A DNA stretch of 36,372 nt from Bradyrhizobium vignae (GTDB lineage: Bacteria > Pseudomonadota > Alphaproteobacteria > Rhizobiales > Xanthobacteraceae), in the NCBI RefSeq assembly GCF_004114425.1, contig NZ_RDQF01000066.1, positions 1-36,372 on the forward strand, given 5' to 3'. Each line of letters begins with the position of its first letter. Position 1 is the first letter of the stretch. The position numbers were made by a program, and so were the translations under genes. The notes below the pieces were generated by a model. That model searched no databases, had not been told where the DNA came from, and saw only the letters and a list, made by a program, of their open reading frames with translations. Shown here piece by piece: positions 1 through 9,273 of the stretch.

Positions 1-146
1 CCGTCCTAATCTTCGTCACGGTCATGGCGGGTCCAAGCTCCTCTACGAGCGGTGATCTTCGCAATCACCGGACTTACCATGACCGCTTCAGCCTCTCAGC
101 TTTTGCAGAACCTCCCGCACACTACCCGCCAATGTCCCGCGCTCGG

Positions 147-3100
147 TCATTCCGCCGGCGTCGGGTAGGGGGCAGGCGAGGCATTCTCGCGCCGTCTCGC
201 CCCAAACAGCCAAGTCTGCAGCCGATCGAGGTAGAGATAGACGACCGGCGTGGTGTACAGGGTAAGGATCTGCGACAGAGCAAGTCCGCCGACGATCGCA
301 TATCCCAGAGGCTGGCGGATCTCCGAGCCGACGCCGGTGCCGACCATCATCGGCACGGCGCCAAGAAGCGCCGCCATCGTAGTCATCAGAATAGGTCGGA
401 AGCGTTTGATGCAGGCCTGGTAGATCGCTTCTTCCGGCGTAAGACCGTCCGCCTGCTCGGCCTGAATGGCGAAATCGATCAGCATGATGCCGTTCTTTTT
501 GACGATGCCGATGAGCAGAATGATCCCGACGATCGCGATCACGCTCAGGTCGAAATGCGCAGCCATCAACAGCAGCAGCGCGCCCACGCCTGCTGAAGGC
601 AGCGTCGAAATGATGGTGATCGGATGAATCGTGCTTTCATAGAGCACGCCAAGGATCAGATAAATCACGAACAGCGAGGCGGCGATCAGGATGGGCGTGC
701 TCTTCAACGAGGCGCCGAAAGCCTGTGCGTTGCCCTGGAAGCTCGTCTGCAATGACAACGGTGGGTGCAATTCCTTCTGGATGGCCTGGATGTCACTCAC
801 CGCTTGTCCAATGGAAGCGCCGGGCGCCAGATTGAACGAGATCGTCACTGAGGGAAATTGCCCCTGATGATTGACGACCAGCGGGGAGACCTTCACCACG
901 GAGTCGACAAGTGTCGACAGCGGTACCTGCTGCCCGCTTGACGATTTGACGTAGATGCCGTTGAGGGCTTCGGGCCCGTACTGGAATTTCGGGTTGACCT
1001 CGAGAACGACGTGGTATTGCTGGAGCGTCGTGTACATGGTTGAGACGATCCGCTGTCCGAAAGCGTCATCGAGCGTGTTGTCGATTGTGTACGGCAGGAT
1101 TCCGTATGAGGACGCGACTTCGCGCTTGATCGTGATGTCGAGCAGCGGCCCGGAACTGAGCTGGTCGGTCGTGACGTCCGCGACCGTCGGCAGCTTCTTG
1201 ATCCTGTCGAGGAACAATGCCGCCCAGTGGCTGAGCTCGCCCGGATCGGCATCGTTCATGGTGTATTGGAATTGAGTTTTGTTCAGTCGCGCGCCAATCG
1301 TGATGTCCTGCGCGGGCTGCATGTAGAGTGTAATGCCCTGAATCTTGGCAAGGTTGGTGCGCAGCCGTGCGATCACCTTGTCGATCGGCTCGCGCTGGTT
1401 CGCCGGCTTGAGCTGGATGAAAACACGGCCGTCGTTGACGGTATAGGTCCCGCCGCCGGCGCCGACCGCCGAGCCGACCGTCGCCACGGCGGGGTCGCGG
1501 GTGATCGCGTCGAGCAGGGCTTGCTGGCGCTCGGCCATGGCCTGGAACGAGATGTCTTGCGCGGCCTCCGACTGACCCAGGATTAGGCCGGTATCTTGTT
1601 GAGGGAAGAAGCCCTTGGGAATGATCACGTAGAGATATCCTGTCACCACGATAGTGCCGATCATGACCATCAAAGTGACGAAGCGGTGCCGCAGCACGAC
1701 TTTGAGCCCCGCCTCGTAGGCCCTGAGCAGAAGATCGAAGCCGCGCTCGGACCAGCGGTACAGGCGGCCGTGCTCGTGCGTTTCCGGCTTCAGCAGATAC
1801 GCGCACATCATCGGCGTCAACGTCCGCGAGATCACGAGTGAAAGAACCAGCGCGACACTCACTGTCATGGCAAATTCGCGGAACAATAATCCGACATAAC
1901 CGCTCATCAGAAAGAGCGGTATGAAGACTGCAATCAGCGAAACGGTGATCGCCATAACAGTAAAGCCGATCTCGCCGGATCCCTTCATCGCCGCATCGTA
2001 CGGGGAGAGACCCTCCTCGATGTGCCGGGTGATGTTCTCGATCTCGACGACTGCATCATCGACCACGAATCCTACGGCGATCGACAGCGCCATTAGCGAC
2101 AAATTGTCGAGGCTGTACCCCATTTCATAGAGGATGGCGAAAGTGCCGACTAGCGAGAGCGGCACGGTGACGGCGGGAATGATCGTGGCCCAGAAGCTAC
2201 GAAGGAATATGAAGATGACCATCACGACGAGAGCGACTGTGAGCAGAAGCGTGAATTGCACGTCTTCAACGGATGCGCGGATCGTCTGGGTGCGGTCGGA
2301 GATGACGTTGATCTTGATCGCGGCGGGGATCGATGCCTGCAGCGTTGGCATCATGGCCTTGATTCGCTGAACCGTCTCGATGACATTCGCACCCGGCTGG
2401 CGCTGCACCGCAAGGATGATCGCGCGCTTGTTATTGTACCACCCTGCGATCAGATCGTTCTCGCCCGCGCTGACGGCACGTCCGATGTCGCGAATGCGGA
2501 CTGGCGAGCCGTTGCGGTAAGCGATGACGAGGTCGGCATATTGATCGGCGTTGAACAGCTGATCGTTGGTGTTGAGTGTGTAGGTCTGGCGCGGGCTGTT
2601 GAGCGTTCCTTTGGCGAGATCGACGTTCGCCTGGCCGAGGACTGCGCGTACATCCTCCAGATTGATTCCGCGCGCGGCCAGCGCCTGCGGATCGACCTGG
2701 ATGCGAACGGCGGCCTTTTGTTGGCCGCCGATGCCAACCAGCCCCACGCCTTTAATCTGGGAGATCTTCTGCAGCAGGATGTTTTCGGCGTAAGCGTCAA
2801 CGGTCGTCAGCGGGAGACTGTCCGATGTGATGCCGAGCACAAGAATTGGCGTGTCCGCCGGATTGACCTTGCGGATAGTCGGTGGATACGGCATGCCGGT
2901 GGGCAGATACGGGCTCGCCGCGTTGATGGCCGAAAGCGTATCGCTGACCGCGCCGTCGATCTGACGGCTGAGGTCGAACTGCAGCGTAATCTGCGCGTAA
3001 CCGAGCGCGCTCGCCGACGTCATCTGCGTGAGTCCGGGTATCTCGCCGAATTGCAGCTCAAGCGGGGAGGCGACCGACGAGGCCATGGTCTGCGGGTCAG

Positions 3101-3260
3101 CACCGGGCATCTGAGCGGTGACGGTCAGCGTCGGATAGTTGACGTTCGGTAGGGCGGCGACCGGCATCAGCGGATAGGCGACCAGGCCAGCGGCCAGCAA
3201 TCCAATCATGAGCAGGACGGTCGCGATTGGCCGCCGGATAAAGGGGGCTGATATGTTCAT
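147..3260 (-). CDS. RND multidrug efflux permease (HAE1, AcrB/MdtBC-like)
   Basis: This is the inner-membrane pump of a tripartite RND efflux system, which exports small hydrophobic compounds using the proton gradient. The 1037-residue length is normal for the family. The N-terminus (FIRRPIATVLLMIGL) is the usual first membrane helix, followed by the porter-domain motif PGADPQTM. TM4 carries the proton-relay pair in VGFVVDDAVVEIENI, and the TM10 lysine is in GIVKKNGIMLIDFA. The start overlaps the last four bases of the adaptor gene, so the two are translationally coupled. No outer-membrane channel gene is seen next to it; a distant TolC/OprM-type protein would be needed. The substrate cannot be read from the sequence. 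It is clearly paralogous to the second RND permease in this window. Confidence 0.95.
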   Translation of the reverse strand: MNISAPFIRRPIATVLLMIGLLAAGLVAYPLMPVAALPNVNYPTLTVTAQMPGADPQTMASSVASPLELQFGEIPGLTQMTSASALGYAQITLQFDLSRQIDGAVSDTLSAINAASPYLPTGMPYPPTIRKVNPADTPILVLGITSDSLPLTTVDAYAENILLQKISQIKGVGLVGIGGQQKAAVRIQVDPQALAARGINLEDVRAVLGQANVDLAKGTLNSPRQTYTLNTNDQLFNADQYADLVIAYRNGSPVRIRDIGRAVSAGENDLIAGWYNNKRAIILAVQRQPGANVIETVQRIKAMMPTLQASIPAAIKINVISDRTQTIRASVEDVQFTLLLTVALVVMVIFIFLRSFWATIIPAVTVPLSLVGTFAILYEMGYSLDNLSLMALSIAVGFVVDDAVVEIENITRHIEEGLSPYDAAMKGSGEIGFTVMAITVSLIAVFIPLFLMSGYVGLLFREFAMTVSVALVLSLVISRTLTPMMCAYLLKPETHEHGRLYRWSERGFDLLLRAYEAGLKVVLRHRFVTLMVMIGTIVVTGYLYVIIPKGFFPQQDTGLILGQSEAAQDISFQAMAERQQALLDAITRDPAVATVGSAVGAGGGTYTVNDGRVFIQLKPANQREPIDKVIARLRTNLAKIQGITLYMQPAQDITIGARLNKTQFQYTMNDADPGELSHWAALFLDRIKKLPTVADVTTDQLSSGPLLDITIKREVASSYGILPYTIDNTLDDAFGQRIVSTMYTTLQQYHVVLEVNPKFQYGPEALNGIYVKSSSGQQVPLSTLVDSVVKVSPLVVNHQGQFPSVTISFNLAPGASIGQAVSDIQAIQKELHPPLSLQTSFQGNAQAFGASLKSTPILIAASLFVIYLILGVLYESTIHPITIISTLPSAGVGALLLLMAAHFDLSVIAIVGIILLIGIVKKNGIMLIDFAIQAEQADGLTPEEAIYQACIKRFRPILMTTMAALLGAVPMMVGTGVGSEIRQPLGYAIVGGLALSQILTLYTTPVVYLYLDRLQTWLFGARRRENASPAPYPTPAE

Positions 3261-4438
3261 GGGATCGGCGCCTGCATTGCCTGTTGGGCGGAGGCTTCAT
3301 CCGCGGCCTTGCCGTGCAGCAAGACGACGTGCGTGCCCGGCTGCAACTTGTATTGTCCATCGACCACGACCTGCTCATTGGCCTGAAGGCCCGAATCAAT
3401 CAGCGCTTGACCATCGCTGATCTGCGCAACCTTGATCGGGCGGATCGACACGGTGCTGTCGGAATTGACGACGTATACATAGGCCCCGTTCGGACCCTGC
3501 TGAACGACAGAGGCAGGCACCGTCAGGCCATTGTGTCGCGTCTTGAGTAGCAGGCGCGCATTGACGAGCTCACCGGGCCAGAGGGCCTTGTCTTTGTTCG
3601 GGAAGTTCGCCTTGAGCTGGATCGAGCCGGTGGTTTGCAGGATCTCATTGTTGACGAGCCCGAGCTGGCCTTCGCCAAGCTGGATCGTATTGTCCTGGTT
3701 GTAGGCAACAACAGTCAAAGGCGCGTTGGTCCTTTGCTGCTGTCGTTGGATCTGCGGCAGATCCGTCTCAGGCAGGGTGAAGATCAGCGAAATGGGCTCA
3801 AGCTGAGTCACAACACACAAGCCGTTCGCGGTCGACGGGCTGATGATGTTGCCCACATCGATCTGGCGAATGCCGACGACGCCGTCGATCGGAGACGACA
3901 GACGTGTAAAACTGAGCTGAACTTTTGCAGCGTCGATCAGCGCCTGGTCGGCTTTGATGGCGGCCTGCAGTTGACGGACCTGCGCATTCTGCGTCTCTAT
4001 CAATTGAGGCGTGGCCCAACCCTTCTCGCCCAGCTGGTTGTACCGGGCCTGATTGGCCTGCGCATTGGCAAGCTGCGCCTGATCTCGCTCCAGATTGGCG
4101 GTATATTGATCGATCATTGCCTGATAGGGCCGCGGATCGATTTGAGCAAGCAGATCGCCGGCGTGGACCCGTTGGCCTTCAGTGAAATTGATACTGATGA
4201 TCTGTCCCTGAATTTGGGCGCGCACGATGTCGGTGTTGTACGCGATGACGGTGCCAACGCCTGTCAGATAGATCGGCACATCGTGCTGCGCCACCGTCCC
4301 CGCTACGATCGGTACTCGCGGCTCTGGTGCGGGCGCTGCAGCGGCCCTCTGGAACGGGTCGATATGCGCCAACAAGAGGCTGGCGCCGGCGATCACTGCG
4401 GTCAATGAGACGGCAGAAAAAATGACAGTTCTCTTCAT
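3257..4438 (-). CDS. RND efflux periplasmic adaptor (membrane fusion protein)
   Basis: This 393-residue periplasmic adaptor links the inner-membrane pump to an outer-membrane channel. An N-terminal signal anchor (about residues 5-25) is followed by a lipoyl half-motif (GQIISINFTEGQRVHAGDLLAQIDPRPY), an alpha-helical hairpin rich in Gln, Ala and Leu (about 105-175), the second lipoyl half (FTRLSSPIDGVVG) and beta-barrel and membrane-proximal domains. A C-terminal segment with VVQQGPNGAYVYVV is typical of MdtA-like adaptors. The stop overlaps the permease start by four bases. The gene upstream on the same strand ends 24 bases away, so all three are probably one transcript. Confidence 0.94.
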   Translation of the reverse strand: MKRTVIFSAVSLTAVIAGASLLLAHIDPFQRAAAAPAPEPRVPIVAGTVAQHDVPIYLTGVGTVIAYNTDIVRAQIQGQIISINFTEGQRVHAGDLLAQIDPRPYQAMIDQYTANLERDQAQLANAQANQARYNQLGEKGWATPQLIETQNAQVRQLQAAIKADQALIDAAKVQLSFTRLSSPIDGVVGIRQIDVGNIISPSTANGLCVVTQLEPISLIFTLPETDLPQIQRQQQRTNAPLTVVAYNQDNTIQLGEGQLGLVNNEILQTTGSIQLKANFPNKDKALWPGELVNARLLLKTRHNGLTVPASVVQQGPNGAYVYVVNSDSTVSIRPIKVAQISDGQALIDSGLQANEQVVVDGQYKLQPGTHVVLLHGKAADEASAQQAMQAPIP

Positions 4439-4462
4439 GGAGTGGCTCTCAAAAGGGGGAAC

Positions 4463-5251
4463 TTAGCAGCTGCCCGGTGAATCCGCGGAGGTCGATGCCG
4501 CGGAGGATGAGCACCCAGACATGGTCGAAGCTGAAACCGCCATCGGATCGGTAACCGTCGGGATTGTCGGTACGGTCGGCGCCACGCTGCCTGTCACCAG
4601 CGGCACGGCTGGCGTCGGTAAAAGCGCGGCGGAGCTGACCCCGAGATTGGTGATCTCGGTTGAACCGAGGGGCACCCCGGTTCGGGGGGTGCCGCCCGGC
4701 GTTGTCGGAGACGTTGAGGTCGGGCTCGAAGATGCGCTGATGCTGTTTGAGCCGGAGCCGCACATGCCCGACATGCCGGCGGTGTCGAGAATGCCGGATG
4801 CGGTCGACATTCCGGAGCTTTGTGTCATGCCTGACGTCGCCGACATCCCCGTCGTCGCCGGCATCGATGCCGACATGTCGACGGATGCCGCCGTGTTGCC
4901 GGCCGCGGCGCCGGTGGCCGGTGTTGAATCAGCAATCGTGATTCCACCGCCGTCATAGGTCGACGCTAAGCCGGGCATGTCGATTGGCGAAAGCCCGAGT
5001 GTCGAGCATGCCGTTCCGGTCGCCGGCACGGCAATGCTGCCGGTGGCGCTGGGGGCCGGGCTGATACCAGGCGAAGCGAGCTCGGTTGCGCCCAAGCCGA
5101 TCCCCGCCGGGGAAATCGACGCGCCTGTCGCGCTTCCGAGTGGAGAGGTGGCGCCGACTGCAGGAGTCGGCGTCGCCATTCCGGCAACTTGCGCAAATGC
5201 TGCGCCGGCCGCGACGTAGGCAAGACAGGCAGCCATCAACCAATACCTCAC
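4463..5251 (-). CDS. Exported low-complexity Ser/Thr/Ala/Gly-rich protein
   Basis: The function is not recognised. The protein (about 262 residues) has a signal peptide (RYWLMAACLAYVAAGAAFAQ) and is otherwise almost entirely Ser, Thr, Ala, Gly, Pro and Met, with irregular repeats such as SGM/TGM (GMSATSGMTQSSGMSTASG) and a few Cys (ACSTLG, GMCGSG, a final SC). I chose the GTG start because a perfect GGAGG lies six bases upstream of it; the ATG two codons earlier sits directly against that GGAGG. It ends 24 bases before the adaptor gene and so appears to head the RND operon. From memory, similar hypothetical proteins occur in Bradyrhizobium; I cannot verify this here. A periplasmic or cell-surface disordered protein is the safest description. 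Confidence 0.75.
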   Translation of the reverse strand: MRYWLMAACLAYVAAGAAFAQVAGMATPTPAVGATSPLGSATGASISPAGIGLGATELASPGISPAPSATGSIAVPATGTACSTLGLSPIDMPGLASTYDGGGITIADSTPATGAAAGNTAASVDMSASMPATTGMSATSGMTQSSGMSTASGILDTAGMSGMCGSGSNSISASSSPTSTSPTTPGGTPRTGVPLGSTEITNLGVSSAALLPTPAVPLVTGSVAPTVPTIPTVTDPMAVSASTMSGCSSSAASTSADSPGSC

Positions 5252-5403
5252 GGGCATCCTCCATTCGAGCCCGAATGGGCGAGTTGAAATCTATCGATCT
5301 TCGGACGCGTACTCTTGCTGCTTCGGAAATCGCCTGAGACCGACGAAATAGGCGAAGCGCAAGCGAAAACGACGTGTTCGCGGGCGGCAGAGACGCGCAT
5401 GCA

Positions 5404-5862
5404 TTAGCTGCAGCTTAACGGCAACGGCAGGTTGGGGTGCAGGTAGTACCAGTCGTAGCAATCCGGACCTGGGTAGTAGTAGCCGTAACCGGGCCAGTAT
5501 CTGCCGTAGCGATTCATGGCGTGATAGCGGACGCCCCCATAGGGATGGAGATGATCGCCAATCCCAACATGATCGCCACCAGCTCGGACCATGCCACCAG
5601 CTATGGTGGTGCCGCCGATATGAACGCTGTCGCTGCCGTGAACGGTACTTCCGATGTGCGCACCGCCGCCAAACCCGCCAAGATGGGCGCCGTCGCCGAC
5701 CCCGGCCGAGTGAGCTCCTCCGCCAAATCCGCCGCCGTGACTACCACCGCCGAAACCTCCGCCGCCGTGACCGCCACCGCCGCCGCCTCGTGCATCGGCC
5801 GCGCCGACGGCCAGCGTTGAGGCAAGCGCAGCGATTGCCATGATCATCATCGCTCGATTCAT
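5404..5862 (-). CDS. Exported glycine/histidine-rich small protein
   Basis: A 152-residue protein of unknown function. It has a signal peptide (MNRAMMIMAIAALASTLAVGAADA), then a Gly-rich region of roughly 70 residues built on GGGxHGGG and GGGAHxxG units, and a Tyr/Trp/Pro-rich tail (GYGYYYPGPDCYDWYYLHP) ending with two Cys in the last stretch. The chosen ATG has AAGGAG seven bases upstream; an in-frame start 12 codons earlier lacks such a site. The aromatic tail resembles small Rhizobiales exported proteins of unknown role. The His-rich repeats might bind metal, but that is only a guess. Confidence 0.8.
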   Translation of the reverse strand: MNRAMMIMAIAALASTLAVGAADARGGGGGGHGGGGFGGGSHGGGFGGGAHSAGVGDGAHLGGFGGGAHIGSTVHGSDSVHIGGTTIAGGMVRAGGDHVGIGDHLHPYGGVRYHAMNRYGRYWPGYGYYYPGPDCYDWYYLHPNLPLPLSCS

Positions 5863-6073
5863 TTGATACTCCTTTCCGTTCAAAGACTTGATGGTCAATG
5901 CAGGACGTCTGTCGCAGCATCGTCAAGCCGTGCGCTAAAAAGAGTAGGGGCGGCTAACCGCGCTACCACTAAATTCGCCTTCAGCAATCGCTGCGATCTC
6001 GTTCTGATGAATGCAAGCAACCGGCGCTGCCGAAACGATGCCCGCGTCGTCCACCCGGTGAGCATCAAAAGAG

Positions 6074-6101
6074 AGCGGGCTGGAATGGGCTCCAGCCCGC
6101 T
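6074..6101 (-). terminator. Strong hairpin terminator
   Basis: Perfect 11-bp arms (AGCGGGCTGGA / TCCAGCCCGCT) enclose a six-base loop. Read on the minus strand the stem is followed by CTCTTTTGAT, so it fits as the intrinsic terminator of the small exported-protein gene that ends about 80 bases upstream. The plus-strand side has only TTTC. Confidence 0.75.
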
Positions 6102-6183
6102 TTCATGGGAGGCTGCTGAACGGCGCTTCCACCGACGCTCGAACGTAGAAGAGCAGCCAAGCTAGGTGCCCGAGGCGCCGCGA

Positions 6184-6420
6184 TTAGAAAACACCGGTGC
6201 CGGGCTCGCAAGGAACGTTGTTGCCGGTCCACGGCGCTGTCGCGAACGCACCGACACGCGGCGCCGGAACACAGGCACGTTCGCTCAGGTTGACTGCTGC
6301 GGGGGCATTTGCTTCCGCGGCGGCTTGCCGGGCGGCGGTAGCGCTTTCCCGAGCCATCGCGGGCGTGGCAAGCATTGCTACCGCAATCAGTCCGGTCGAC
6401 AGTAATTTCAGATCGGTCAT
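6184..6420 (-). CDS. Small exported protein, unknown
   Basis: A 78-residue protein with a clear signal peptide (MTDLKLLSTGLIAVAMLATPAMA) followed by about 55 residues rich in Ala, with two Cys (ERACVPAPR and NNVPCEPG) that could form a disulfide. The ATG has GGAG about eight bases upstream (cggagaagccc). It is transcribed alone and ends before a strong hairpin terminator. No family is recognised. The pattern VCVPAPRVGAFA-TAPW-PCEPG looks like a short conserved exported protein and not a chance frame. Confidence 0.7.
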   Translation of the reverse strand: MTDLKLLSTGLIAVAMLATPAMARESATAARQAAAEANAPAAVNLSERACVPAPRVGAFATAPWTGNNVPCEPGTGVF

Positions 6421-7021
6421 TGGGCTTCTCCGTTGAAAAAGGGCAGCACCCGGATGCAGGTGCAGCCGGTTGAGGCAGATGCGAACGATCGCGGATCAGC
6501 CAAATGCACAAACTGCTCACGCCGGTTCAACGCATCGTGAGTTGGAAAAGACAAACCGAATCGGGATCAAAGTGCGGGCGCACGTGTGTCCGGCAAGCGG
6601 GCTCCAGGGCACATTGATCAAGCCGCTATGCGTGCGGATGCTATTTCATGCAAATCGGAAACAGCGGCGCTCGGGCGAGGTAGCCTCAATGGCCGCCGGT
6701 CCCGCACCTGATCGCCGGCGCTGGAGCCAGATCGCGCTTGGCGGACTGCGGCGCAGCCGCTCATCCGCTAAACTCCTTAAATCGCTATTTAATGGTCACG
6801 TCTCGGAAATGAAGCTATGTCTCCCACCGGCGCGGCCGCCGCGCTTGGCCAGGGCGCAACGCCGGTCTTGGGCTTGAAGGGGCCCACTTTTGCCATGTGG
6901 CGGCGCGGTCCGGTTCATCCCACTGCAGCTATTTTGGCGGTGACATATGATTTTGCGCAACAGCGAGCATATGATCTTCCGCGAGGATGGGAGAAGCCTT
7001 GGAGTAGCTGGGATCGAGCTG
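6421..7021. other. 600-bp stretch without a supported gene
   Basis: This lies between divergent genes and must hold the promoters of the minus-strand exported protein and the plus-strand two-component operon. I see no convincing coding frame: a 135-codon plus-strand frame is Arg-rich, without signal or motif. It contains a small palindrome TTAAAT-CGCT-ATTTAA at 6777-6792, and the octamer CATATGAT occurs twice about 25 bases apart just before the response regulator. Either could be a regulatory site; neither is assignable. Confidence 0.5.
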
Positions 7022-7696
7022 ATGACGAAGGTTCTACTGATTGAGGACGATGCCGGAACGGCCGAGGAGGTCCTTGCCGAACTGAGCGACCTCGGGTTTG
7101 AGGTCGAATGGGCGTCCAACGGGATTGACGGCCTCGACAAGGCCCGTGCGCTCCATCCGGATGTCCTGATCGTTGACCGCATGCTACCCGGGATGGACGG
7201 GCTTACTATCATTGAGGCACTGCGCAAGGACCAGGTCAGCACGCCGGTCCTGGTGCTGAGTGCGCTCGGCGCGGTCGACGATCGGGTCCGGGGTTTACGA
7301 AGCGGCGGGGACGATTATCTTACAAAACCCTTTGCAGTCGTCGAGCTCATCGCAAGGATAGAAGCGCTGCTTCGTCGTCCCGTCGATACCCGTGAAACAA
7401 CGTTGCGAGTTGGCCCTCTCGAGCTCGATCTGATCGAGCGGACGGCGCGGCGGGGCGAGCGCAAGATCGATCTGTTGCCGCGTGAATTCCGTCTGCTCGA
7501 GTATATGATGCGGCGAAGCGATCAAGTGCTGACGCGGGCCATGTTGCTCGAGGAAGTCTGGAATTACAAGTTTGTTCCGGCTACTACCAATCTCGTCGAC
7601 GTGCACATGGGACGTTTGCGGCACAAGGTGGACGGACCCGGGGAGCCGCAGATGATTCACAATGTTCGCGGTTCAGGTTTCATTCTGCGGACATAG
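7022..7696 (+). CDS. OmpR/PhoB-family response regulator
   Basis: A 224-residue DNA-binding response regulator. The receiver domain begins MTKVLLIEDDAG, with acidic pocket Asp9/Asp10, phosphoacceptor Asp52 (VLIVDRMLPGMDG) and Lys102 (DDYLTKPF). The C-terminal winged-helix domain has the typical LLPREFRLLEYMMR and VDVHMGRLRHKVD motifs. I placed the start at MTKVLL because the receiver domain begins there; an in-frame ATG-like frame 25 codons earlier adds residues foreign to the family. The sensor kinase gene follows after 60 bases, so they form an operon. The targets are unknown; the next plus-strand genes (fdhD, cytochrome bd) are candidates by position only. Confidence 0.93.
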   Translation: MTKVLLIEDDAGTAEEVLAELSDLGFEVEWASNGIDGLDKARALHPDVLIVDRMLPGMDGLTIIEALRKDQVSTPVLVLSALGAVDDRVRGLRSGGDDYLTKPFAVVELIARIEALLRRPVDTRETTLRVGPLELDLIERTARRGERKIDLLPREFRLLEYMMRRSDQVLTRAMLLEEVWNYKFVPATTNLVDVHMGRLRHKVDGPGEPQMIHNVRGSGFILRT

Positions 7697-7756
7697 CAGT
7701 AGGCCCTGCGAGGGTCTTACCTAACGGGGACACGCACGAAACCGACCGGCCAGATC

Positions 7757-9157
7757 ATGCGCCAGCTCCAGTTGATACGCTCAACTACATTCCGCTGGGC
7801 CTCAGCAGCGGCCGCGGTGTTCGCCGTCTTTGTGATAGTGCTGTTCGGTTTCATCTACTGGAAAATTGACGGGTACCTGATCGCGCGGTCCGATCGCATG
7901 GTCAGCATTCAGCTCAACTACATAGCGACATTGCCGCAAACCCGCCGCATCGATGCAATCTCCGACCATCTTGGCCAAGACTCCAGAGGCGTGCAATTCG
8001 CGGGCTTGTTTGATCCTGCCGGCAATCGCGTGGCCGGCAACCTCGAACGCACACCGCGGGAATTTAGGGTTGATGGCTCGGTGCAAGCCGCACGAGTTGT
8101 GCAAGTTGGTGAACCGGCCAGTGAAGCCACGGTCCGCGCAGTGGGCAGACGGCTGGAAAATGGCGGCGTTCTTGTGATCGGGCGGAACGTTGATGAGACT
8201 AGGGAGATATCGAGCGTGGTGGGGCAGGCGCTCGCGCTAGGACTCCTGCCGGCGCTCTGCCTGTGCCTGTTTGCTGGAGCCTGGTTGACCGTGCGTGCTC
8301 AAAAGCGCGTCGAAGAGGTCAACCAGCGCGTTCAGCGCATTATCGCCGGTGATCTGCGCGAGCGTCTTCCGCATCGAAACGTTGACGATCCGTTCTCCAG
8401 ACTGGCTGCGATCGTGAACGGCATGCTCGATGAGATGGAAACGATGATCAACGCACTCGCCGGCGTAGGCAACGACATTGCCCATGATCTGCGGACCCCG
8501 CTGACCCGCGCTAGGCTGGCTCTGGAGCGCGGCCGTGCCCATGCGAGCACGCTGGATCAGTTGCAGGGGGTCGTGGACAAGGCAATTGCCGGGATCGATC
8601 AGTCGCTGGCGATCATCACCGCGTTGTTGCGGCTGACGGAAATAGAGAACAGCCGCCGTTCTGCCGGATTCGGCAATGTTGCGCTCCATGAAATCTTGCG
8701 GGGGGTCTGTGACGTCTACGAGCCGATCGCCGAGGACAAGGGTATAAAGCTTGGCGTTGACATCAATCGCACGCTGCACGTTTGGGGCGACCGAGATCTG
8801 CTCTTCGAGGCCGTTGCAAATCTCGTCGATAACGCAATCAAGTTCACACCAGTCGGCGGCAATGTGGACCTTGAACTGTTCAGGGACGACAGGCAAACCG
8901 TCGTGCGCGTGACGGATTCCGGACCCGGCATCAGCGAGCATGAGCGTGAAGCGGTTCTGCGGCGATTCTATCGCTCTGATAAGATGCGCAATACGCCGGG
9001 GGTGGGGCTCGGATTGAGCCTCGTCGCGGCGATCGTCAAGCTTCACGGATTTCGGCTCGTCATCAATGCCGGTCCAGGGGCTCGAATCGAGATCGTGTGC
9101 CCTGACAAGGAGGCCAAATATGAAGGCGAAGTCATTCCGATCCTGCTGCACAAGTAG
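7757..9157 (+). CDS. Sensor histidine kinase of the adjacent two-component system
   Basis: A 466-residue membrane histidine kinase. TM1 is about residues 15-36 and TM2 about 156-179; between them is a periplasmic sensor of roughly 120 residues with no recognised ligand-binding fold. A HAMP linker follows (about 180-232). The HisKA H-box is IAHDLRTPLTRAR with His243. The ATP-binding domain shows the N box (VANLVDNAIKF), G1 (VTDSGPGIS) and G2 (GVGLGLSLV). It phosphorylates the response regulator encoded just upstream. The signal is not readable from the sequence. Confidence 0.93.
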   Translation: MRQLQLIRSTTFRWASAAAAVFAVFVIVLFGFIYWKIDGYLIARSDRMVSIQLNYIATLPQTRRIDAISDHLGQDSRGVQFAGLFDPAGNRVAGNLERTPREFRVDGSVQAARVVQVGEPASEATVRAVGRRLENGGVLVIGRNVDETREISSVVGQALALGLLPALCLCLFAGAWLTVRAQKRVEEVNQRVQRIIAGDLRERLPHRNVDDPFSRLAAIVNGMLDEMETMINALAGVGNDIAHDLRTPLTRARLALERGRAHASTLDQLQGVVDKAIAGIDQSLAIITALLRLTEIENSRRSAGFGNVALHEILRGVCDVYEPIAEDKGIKLGVDINRTLHVWGDRDLLFEAVANLVDNAIKFTPVGGNVDLELFRDDRQTVVRVTDSGPGISEHEREAVLRRFYRSDKMRNTPGVGLGLSLVAAIVKLHGFRLVINAGPGARIEIVCPDKEAKYEGEVIPILLHK

Positions 9158-9273
9158 ATTCCGTGAAGGCCGGATGTACGACTTCCGAAGAAAAGGCGAA
9201 CTGTCGCAGTTAACAATTTAAAGCGCGCGGTCGTGCGAAAGGGAAATTCCAGAGGCTGAAGTGAAAGGAGGCA

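Noticed and set aside
1..146. Possible start of a minus-strand gene running off the left edge (ATG at base 25)
   Set aside because: Only eight codons are visible and the ribosome site is 12 bases away, so it cannot be supported.
2256..3152. Long plus-strand frame opposite the first RND permease
   Set aside because: High-GC antisense shadow; the minus-strand permease is fully conserved across it and the frame has no motif.
6470..6877. 135-codon plus-strand frame before the response regulator
   Set aside because: Basic, without domain or convincing ribosome site; probably chance.
8237..9151. Long minus-strand frame opposite the histidine kinase
   Set aside because: The kinase motifs on the plus strand are unmistakable; this is a shadow.
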